This document shows positions 56,301 to 64,000 of a stretch of 64,000 bases of DNA, in pieces (the stretch's first letter is position 1; each line of letters opens with the position of its first letter). The translations under genes and the position numbers were made by a program. The notes under the pieces are model-generated. The model ran no database searches and was not told the origin of the DNA. It saw only the letters and a list, made by a program, of their open reading frames with translations. Origin of the DNA: Lichenostomus cassidix (lineage: Eukaryota > Chordata > Aves > Passeriformes > Meliphagidae); contig CM039195.1 in assembly GCA_008360975.2 (NCBI GenBank), forward strand, positions 15,429,010-15,493,009, in the 5' to 3' direction.

Positions 56301-59300
56301 CAGGGCTCGGAGCCCCAAGGGTCCTGGAGTAGCCGGCCATGGGACATGCGAGAGCCTCCGCCAAGTGCCCTGGGGGAGTGGCAGTGCGGTGGCGCCAGGA
56401 AGGAGTTCGTCCCTCCGAGGGAGGTGTGCCGTCCTGTGGAGCACCGGTGCTTGCAGTGCCGAAGCTTTGAGCCGAAGGGATGGCACGAATTGGACACACA
56501 GTAGCTTTCCAGGAATTCCAGCTTCGCAGCAGCCCCTGCTGACCCTGGGGTCCCATTTGGCCCACCCCAGTGTTGCAGGAGCCTCTTTTTCCTCTGGAGG
56601 CTGCAGCAGCAGCAGCAGCCAGACACAAGAAATCCAAAGTCCTTCACAACTCTCTTCCGGGCTGAAGCAAATTTGTTCTTTATGAGGAGTTTTAGCATGC
56701 CTGGAATATAAAGGCTTCCCACGGGGGCTGACAGAGCATCCTTCCATCCTCTCAACGGAAGCAGTGGGAGAAGCACAACCAAAGATACCCTGCATAGAAG
56801 AAAAGACATAGTCTCCATGAATGCTCCGAGTGAAGTGGGATTCATCCAGGCCCCTCTATTCCTGTTCCATACAGGCCTACTCTCTGTACACAGTTGTTGT
56901 CCTGGGCCAGGTCCAACCCTGTTGTCCAGCTCAGTTACTTCAATAAGCCTTCAAATTGCTTAACAAATACCACACAAGTGTTTAAACCCTGAGAATTTTT
57001 ACTCTGGGCTCAAAATGTGATTTATCTTCATCTGTGCCTGCAAGATTTATCAGCCCCAATTAAGGGAATGGGTGTTCTCTTTAAAGTGTGGTTCTAGTCA
57101 GAAAAACCAACTGGAGTCTTCTCTCAGTGAGTCAAACACATGGCCAAACCAGAAGGGAAAAATTGAGAAACATTTTTCTAAAAACATCCTTGTGTTTTTT
57201 GGTCAGAAATTTTTGAAGCATGGCTGAATTTAGAAACATTCAACCAACTGTAGTGAGTCAGGAATCACAAAAGGAATTGTGAAAATTGTCAGGTGTTTTT
57301 CCCTCTGTTCTTCATCAAAATTTTATACTTTTATGCCATTTTTCATCAAAAAGTGCTGGCAAGGACTATGTGGCACATCTATCCGAGAAAGACCATTCGC
57401 AAACCTCTCCCCCTGTGCAGTGTGGACAGGAGGTGACTCTGTGGATGCCTACACAAGAGAATAAGAGCCCTTGTTCACGTGCTCTGGGCAAACCTGCTGA
57501 AACACAGGATGTGAGGACTTAATTCTGGCCATAGAGGAGTGCACTGGTAAATGAGGCACTAACTCCTACCAATGAACCCCGTGGACTTGCAGCTCCAATC
57601 ATTGCTGGCCTGCTTCTTCTTTTCCTCTTCTGTGACACTGAGCTGCAAGGCAGGAGGCTGGCTCTGCTGTGCCTTGAGAGCTGTTGGAGCAAAGCCATGG
57701 ATTCAGAGAACATGGAGTTCCTTCTCCTCTATTAGAAGCTCTTCAATTTGATCTCTGAGGTGCAGGCTATGATCAGAAGGACAAGTTCAAAAAACTCCAA
57801 CAGGGTAAAACCTCAAACAGGGCAGAGCAGACAGAGAAATACAAGAAGATGAGCCATTGAGTAGTTGCCACTAGGATCCAGAGAGACAAGCTTTGGCACC
57901 ACCGGTCATTAAACCAGTGCCATACTGTTAAATGCACCTCATCTGGAGGTGGGAAGGCATGAAAGATGGGTGCAGAGACAAATGCCAGAAAGAAACAGCC
58001 CCAGGAATTGCGTTTGCCACTGGCAGGAAACTCTTTCAGACCAAACTTACCTTGAAACTATATTATTTTTCTGCCTGTGCAATTTCCCATCAAATTAAAT
58101 TGTAGGGAAAAGGTCATGATGGGGATTTTAGAGGCCTCCCCCAGACAGCACCAGAGCCTTTTGATCCAGTTTGAACCCATAGATGCTGTGTATTCAGATT
58201 AGGGTGCCAAAAAAGAACCAGAAGTTCCTTTCAAGCCGGATGGTGGATGTCATCCTTTCCCAGTAAGTGTGAGGAGAATGTTTTAATCCTCATCAACTTG
58301 CCTGGGTCAGTATGTATTTCTCCCCCCAAAAAACTAATTTGTGTGTAAGCCTTTTCTGTTCAATACTTCAGGGCACGTAACAAAAGGATTTTCCTGCCTG
58401 GAACAGTGTGCTGTTAGACAGCTCTGGCTATAGCTCTCACCTTGGATGAACAGTAAAAAAATCTGACCTTTTATGCTCACTGTCTTTGAAGCTGGGAGGG
58501 TCTTGATTTCAATCTCAGCAGCAAAGGGCACATCTAAGTCTTGATTTAAAAGGTCTGAAATTACTCTCATCATCTCCTCTGGCTGCTTGTCTCATCCAGC
58601 CAGTCTCACCTCATCCCGCCTCACCTGGAGTCAGGCACAGGCAGCTGGATCCCATATGCAGGGCTGTCCTGGGCGGTCCACCAGTGATCATCAGGGCCAG
58701 ATGTCCTGGGCTGGCGGCTTGAGGGGCACTACTCCCCTCTGAGAACCCATGTCACATAGCATGACAATGACTATGCTGTGTGGGGTCCCCCCAATCCAGT
58801 CTGGTTGTCATCCACCCCAGCTGTGCAGGAAGGCACACAGAAGGAACAGGAAGAAGCCCCAGGACTGACTTTCCCAAGCCTGAGCCAGACCCATGAGGAG
58901 GGGTGAACCCAAGGAAACACCCTGGCTTCCCCTGACACCACCAGCAATACATTCTGTAGCCAAAGACCTGAGGGCAGCCCAGCCCAACCTCTGTACCAGG
59001 CTGACCCCTGGTACCAGCCCTGCCTGTACTTGGCTGCATCACAGAAGATGCTGAGCCACTGGCATTCTGCTGTCTCTGCCTCACACACCACTTGGCACAC
59101 AGGCAGCAAAGGGCTGGGAAGTTGTGCAGGAACTGGTCTGCGGGGGTGAGCCCCCAAACACTTTTAAGGAAGAGCTGATAAGCTGTCAACTGGCGGATGG
59201 TTGCCAGTTACTACAGTTAGAGCCAGTTAGCACCATCGATGTCTCTAGCATTTGGAATCCAATCTGCTCTCCACCAGACAGCATTAGCTGATGGTGTGGG

Positions 59301-61824
59301 AGGTTTTTTCCCACATGGGAGGATGGTTTACAAGTGCTAAAATTGCTCCTGGTGCTGCCAGCACCTCTGAGAGACCAGGTAGAAAAAAAGAAAGCAGGGT
59401 CAAGGTATCTGTTATCTCAAGATCTCTCCTGTGCAGGCAGGCACATCCGGACAGATGTGAATGATTTCAATCTTACCAAGAAAACAGATTTCCCACTTAC
59501 AGGATGCATCAGCTTGGCTACTGCTCAATGGGCTCTGGGAATCACTTCAGCATCACAGCCCTGTCCTCCAGTCAGCCGAGGCTGTGCAGGCACCTCCCCA
59601 GTACTCCAGGGGCTTGTCATAGGGCTGTCCCTGGGGTGGCTTTTTTCCCTTGTCTTTGTTTAGCTTTTCTAGGCCTTTCCTATAGAGGAACTGCTGGAAG
59701 TGTGAATTTCCATGCCTCTGGGCTGCTCACTGCAGCAGTGCACTTCTAGAACCAGTTAAAAAAGGCACAATGTCCTATCCCTTGTAGGTGCAAACCCTGC
59801 CTCCTTCTCCTTGCAGTGTTCTCCCGTGGGAATCTGCAGCTCTCCCATGCCTCCTGGTTAGGAGTAAAGCTGTGGGGCCATGAGGCCCTTTGCTTTCACT
59901 TCCATGCACACAGGCAGGTTTTTCTCCTGCTTGCACTGGTTCTGGCTCTGGAGTAGACAGGACCATGATGAGCCAATGAGCTGTTTGGGTGTTTGAGAGC
60001 AAAGCCTGATCCTGGATCACAACTTTCCCAGGTCTGAGGCACTTTTGAGACGTCTGCCTCCCAGGGCTGAGGAGAGGTTCTCAGGCCGGCTCAGAAGAAA
60101 AGCGTTGCTGCCTGCTTGGCACCAGAGCTTGGACGGGAATTCTCTTGTTTTTCATGAGCAAGCTGAGCGGTCAGCACATACCATGAGCAACAGTCAGAGG
60201 AGCAATAAATAGCCAGACCAGAAGGAGACAACCTGTTCAGACTGGACCTCTCATCCCCTGTGTCGGCAGGATGACTACTGCTCTGCGTCAGGGTCTCATG
60301 AGAGACTGGGACAGAAAGCCTGCATCCTGGCCCAGCCTGCTCCGAGTGTGTCCTCCAGGAGCAGCCGTGCCTACTGCTCTGACCAGCACATCCCAGGATG
60401 TGGTAGGCAGCTATTGGGGTTGTCTTTGTGGGATGTCTCACTCCTGCTCCCAGAGCTGTGCCAGAAGGCAGATGCCATTGCTGCAGGCTGGCTGTGGGAC
60501 TGTTCCTCCAGGGCTGGTTCCCATTTGGGATCAAACCCAACCTTATTCCTGCATCCCAGTAAAAGTCCCAGTTTTTCTCATTCTCCAGGGAAAGGAGAAC
60601 TTTGAAAACGTTAAGGTTCAGTAACACATCCCAGAAAACTCTGTTTTCCCAAATGACGTTCCTTTGTGATCGTACACCACCCCATGACTGTAGGGTACAG
60701 GAGATGTCTAAATAGCCAATGAAAGCCCATTGCTTGACATTTTCCTTTCTTCCCTTTAAGATCTGCAAGAGAAGCAGGCGTGAAGGTTGTTCGACTGCTC
60801 CAGGTCACCTTGTGCCAAGCATCCAATATGGAATAGCCAGGGGTTGTAAAGTGCTCTGAACCTGAAAAGTGCTAACTAAGAAAATGAAGCCCAACATGAG
60901 TGTTATTAATAAATGCCAGCCACTGTTATATAACTCCTAATCATGAACTGCGTCTTTCGGCCCCCATTGTTCCATTGTCAGGCCCTATTATCTGGGAACT
61001 CTTACCCACCGACCACAAGAAATAGCCTGGGCTCTGCGGGTTTGCAAACTTTGTTGTTGGAAAGCTTTTCATGCAATTGTTTTTGCTTTGCACTGTTGCC
61101 TTCCTCATTGTACAGATGTGGGTGTGTATCGCAGCCCACACCCTCTGCCTTTTGCCTCAGGATAACTTTGAAAATGAGCTGATCCATCTCAGTGAGTGTT
61201 TTTCCTAAGCATTCTCTTTAAAAACAACAAGATTAAAAAACAAAACAAAACAAAACAAAAAACCAACAACAACCAAAAAAACCCCCAAAAAACCAAAAAA
61301 ACCCTATTTTTCCTGAAGTGAAGCTTGTGCTGAGGAAAATTCTAGCCTGCAATCTCAGCAGAATAAAGACTGTGCTGTAGCCTCAGAAGAGACTCCCCAC
61401 AGGACCAGCAGCGCCTGAGCCCAGGCCTAAAGGAAGGAGAGAGGGTGGGGTAACTGCATTTCTGGGACTTGGAGTAGGGCACACTAGGGCTTGCAGGGCT
61501 GGACTATTGGTCTCCCCCTGCCAGACCCTGAGCTTTCAGCCACCCCACTTCAGTGCTTCTTGTCCTCTTCATTACAGCACATCTCAAGATGAGTTTCTGC
61601 ATGGTGGTTCTACATGAGAGTCCACATGAAGCTCATCTGGCACCAGTGCAAGCTTGTAAGGAACTCTCAGCTCTCCTTTCAAGCTACTTCAGGCCTCTAC
61701 AAAGGTTTCCATGCCCCAAAAATTGTGTGGATCTTTGAGGCACTTTCCCACTGGTCAGCGTAAGGTACACCAGTATGGGAAGCTCTGCAGGCTGGTCACA
61801 GCTCACCAGGTATGTTGGTTTTGC
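56301..61824. other. Unassigned 5.5 kb; SOX-site-rich segment near 60880-61200
   Basis: No repeat family except the AAAAC tract. 60880-61200 contains adjacent CCATTGTT and CCATTGTC SOX-type sites and TTTGTTG words in repeat-free, AT-rich DNA, like a neural enhancer. 57000-57340 and 58020-58560 are AT-rich without a gene. A 225-codon minus frame (60091-60768) has no recognisable domain. Confidence 0.35.
61214..61310 (+). repeat. (AAAAC)n-like low-complexity tract
   Basis: AAAAC pentamers (61238-61265) pass into A-runs separated by CC and CAA. Confidence 0.85.
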
Positions 61825-62841
61825 TTGGCCTGGTTTTTGGTAGCAGAGGGGCCATAAAGATGGCCTCTGAGAGAAGCTGCTAGAAGATTCCACATGTCCA
61901 GAAGAGCCAATCCCTGATGGCTCTGAAGGTGGACATGCCACTGGCCAAGGCTGGGCCAGTTAGAGATGTTGGTTATGCCTCTGTAATAACATATTAAAGA
62001 AGAAATCAAAACAAAGTGTAACACAGTTGTTTCTAGCCAGAGAAGGAGGAGGAGGTGAGAACATGTGAGGGAAACAACATGGAGATACCAAGGTCGGTGG
62101 AGAAGGAGGGGGAGGAGATGCTCCAGGCACCAGAGTCGAAATTCCTCTGCAGGCCATGGTAAAGACCATGGGGAAGCAGCTGAGCTGTGCCCCTGCAGCC
62201 CATGGGGTCCATAGGGGATGCAGAGATCTCCTCGCAGCCCATGGGGAGGTGCCCACACCAGGGTGGGCAGATGCCTGGAGGAAGTTGTGATCCAGTGGGA
62301 GACCCATGGAGCGAGGGCGCCTTGCTTCCAGACTGGAGCAGCCTGTCCTTGGAGGACTGCACCCTGTGGATGAGTGACCCACACCACAGCAGTTTTGGGA
62401 TGACTACTACTCATGAGATTGGACCCACGCTGGAGAGGTTCACAGAGAACTGTGTCATGTGGGAAGGGACCCCACAGCACAGCAGGGGCAGGACTCCTCT
62501 CCCTGAGCAGTGGAAGGAGATCCTGGTGATGAACTGACCAAACGGCCCACACCCTGTTCCTTGCACTGTTGGTGGGAAGGAGGGTGGGGTTGGGGGGAAG
62601 AGCAGTATTTTAAGGGTTTCTTTTACTTCTCATTATCCTCCTCTGACTCTGTTGGTAATAACTTTATTCTGTAGCTCTAAGTTGAGCCTGTTTTGTACTT
62701 GGAGTGTTTTCTCCTGATCCTTATCTCTACTCATGACCCCATCGTGCAGTTTTGTTCTCTCCTCTGCCCAGCTGTGGCAGAGGGGAATGAGTGAGCAGCT
62801 GTTGTGGGTGCCTGGTGTTTGGTTAGGATCACACCACGACA
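61825..62841 (+). mobile_element. ERVL-type LTR, about 1.0 kb, probably solo
   Basis: The order of recognisable segments matches a songbird ERVL LTR family known from memory: GCCTGGTTTTTGGTAGCAGA, GAGAAGCTGCTAGAAG, CTGGCCAAGGCTGGGCCAG, CCTCTGTAATAACATATTAA (TATA region), then repeated GCAGCCCATGG units, CTCCTCTCCCTGAGCAG, TTTTAAGGGTTTCTTTTACT, and an end near GTTAGGATCACACCACGACA. The boundaries are approximate. No gag, pol or env lies beside it. A 249-codon frame on the opposite strand is a by-product of its composition. Confidence 0.8.
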
Positions 62842-64000
62842 TCAGGACACCACGACTGTCATTTCATAGGGCTCAGGCTAGAACCAACCACACTGAAAAA
62901 TGCCTTTCTGGTCAAAATATAACACTTTACTGAACTTTGTCTCATGTGGAAGAGAAATTTTAAATCAAAACCAGAAGATGCCAGGTAAAGAGATTTTGGT
63001 GTCCAGTTTTGGAGGCCTGTATTTTGTCTACCAACATGCTTTAAAAATCTGTGAGACTTTTCTTCCTTTTACTGGAAAGCCTGAAATGACACAGAAAGCT
63101 AAAAATAGTAACAATACCCAACCAAGTCATTGGTGTTTTTCAATAAGGTCCAATGCAAACTTTGATGCTGGCTTGGGCAGGTTTTGTTATTTTTCTGACC
63201 AGGCCCTATTATTAGGGTTGTAAATATTCCCAGCCAAAATGGCCTTGAAGCCACCAACCCGTTCCTGAATGGTTTTCCCTGTAGCTCATCCAGTGCCTCA
63301 TGCCTTTGAGCAGTGACAACCTCTAAGTGCAGTGATGCTCTTGGGATGAGGATGGAGGTGAGGAGCACCCCGGCAGTGCTGCAGTATGACCCTGGCATGG
63401 TCCACAAGCTGTGACTCTGACCTTGGCATCATCCTCCCTCACCATCTGCAGAGATGGGCTCTGGGACACTGCTGCGGTAGGACCATCCTTGGTGGCTGCA
63501 TGTCCTCCCCACACAGGTCTGAGCTCTCCCAGTTGCCCATCCTCCGGCCCATCCTGTGCTTTGCAGCGAAGGGTGGGCGTAGAACATACGTGGCCACCAC
63601 CAGGCATCTTCTCACCTCCATCTGCCAAGCTATTCTCAGCGCTTTCCCTTTAAGAGGGAGCAAGAGACAAGGCACAGAGGTTGTGTGTGCTGTGCAGGGA
63701 TCTGGGGCAGCCCAGGAGACCACTCTCCTGGGATCTCTGCATGGCACAGAGACATCTACCTAACAATTGAGGGAATACTTTCCATCCAAAGAATCCATCT
63801 CGTGGTCCCCTCTTCATTTGTGACACAAGGGAAAATGTGAAGCAGCCAAGATGAATGAATCACTGTCCCAAAAAACATATAATGAACTCATAAAATCAAA
63901 GGCAGGGTTAGTTTCAACCCGTGCTGCCAGGGCTCCTTGGACATTGTCTGGAATGAATTTAAGTTGTTACAAAACTCTCAGTGTGTTTCTCTTCCCCCCA
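62842..64000. other. Unassigned right flank
   Basis: No gene or repeat recognised after the ERVL LTR. A 125-codon frame (63386-63763) overlaps frames on the other strand. Confidence 0.5.

Noticed and set aside
56021..56845. Overlapping frames of 230, 248 and 274 codons on both strands
   Set aside because: Simultaneous long frames on both strands in a CpG patch, with no recognisable family, signal or splice sites.
58199..58263. Possible 65-bp exon between AG and GTAAGT
   Set aside because: The signals are present but short, and no neighbouring exons or recognisable peptide were found; matches of this quality are common by chance.
58334..58573. 79-codon minus frame with a protein-like acidic stretch
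   Set aside because: Looked like a possible exon with a GT donor, but there is no pyrimidine tract or acceptor upstream and no family resemblance.
61803..62552. 249-codon minus frame
   Set aside because: Lies inside the ERVL LTR, which is noncoding, and shows no viral protein motif.
1..64000. tRNA, rRNA, CRISPR arrays, bacterial operons or riboswitches
   Set aside because: None seen. The spaced repeats here are CR1, LTR and simple repeats, and the sequence is vertebrate in character.

Overview
This window looks like avian nuclear DNA, probably from a songbird. It has many CR1 LINE 3' fragments (at least 16 copies on both strands), an LTR near the right end that matches an ERVL-type LTR family common in songbirds, no operon structure, pentanucleotide satellites, and one very GC-rich developmental gene inside a CpG island. 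No species can be named from the sequence alone. All identifications rest on reading and memory of the families; no database search was run.

The only protein-coding gene I can support is a single-exon noggin gene on the + strand (48600-49232, 210 aa). It has a signal peptide, the N-terminal BMP-binding segment, a basic heparin-binding stretch and a nine-cysteine C-terminal domain ending in ECKCSC. The sequence differs from NOG1 in a way that fits the paralogue NOG2, which is retained in birds, frogs and fish and missing from placental mammals. Its CpG island (about 47270-49260) carries three TATA-like boxes, five copies of CTGTCAC (TALE/TGIF/MEIS-type), a palindromic SMAD site GTCTAGAC and an RFX-like X-box. 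About 1.1 kb of G/T- and A/T-rich 3' UTR follows, ending at an AATAAA at 50307. A secreted BMP antagonist with SMAD sites in its own promoter suggests negative feedback, but this is inference.

Layout. From 0 to 43 kb is a gene-free flank densely scattered with CR1 fragments. It includes one CR1 split by a 246-bp solo LTR with a 6-bp target-site duplication (22926-23171), a 165-nt almost loopless inverted repeat (9952-10116), a 20-bp perfect palindrome (36409-36428), an older amniote CR1/L3-like relic (about 35030-35230) and the first copy of a 242-bp unknown repeat. From 43 to 54 kb is a CR1-free zone around the noggin gene. It holds telomere-like repeats, three kinds of simple or mini-satellite, the second copy of the 242-bp repeat, and the gene itself. 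From 54 to 64 kb is gene-free sequence with an isolated CpG-rich patch carrying a CTCF-like motif (about 56213) and a roughly 1-kb ERVL LTR (about 61825-62841).

Most of the window is therefore the regulatory and repeat landscape of one developmental gene. Several AT-rich, low-repeat segments look like possible conserved enhancers, but conservation cannot be judged from one sequence. I did not find a new enzymatic or defence system. The most unusual structures are the long hairpin at 10.0 kb, the SMAD/TGIF-like promoter array, and the duplicated 242-bp element.
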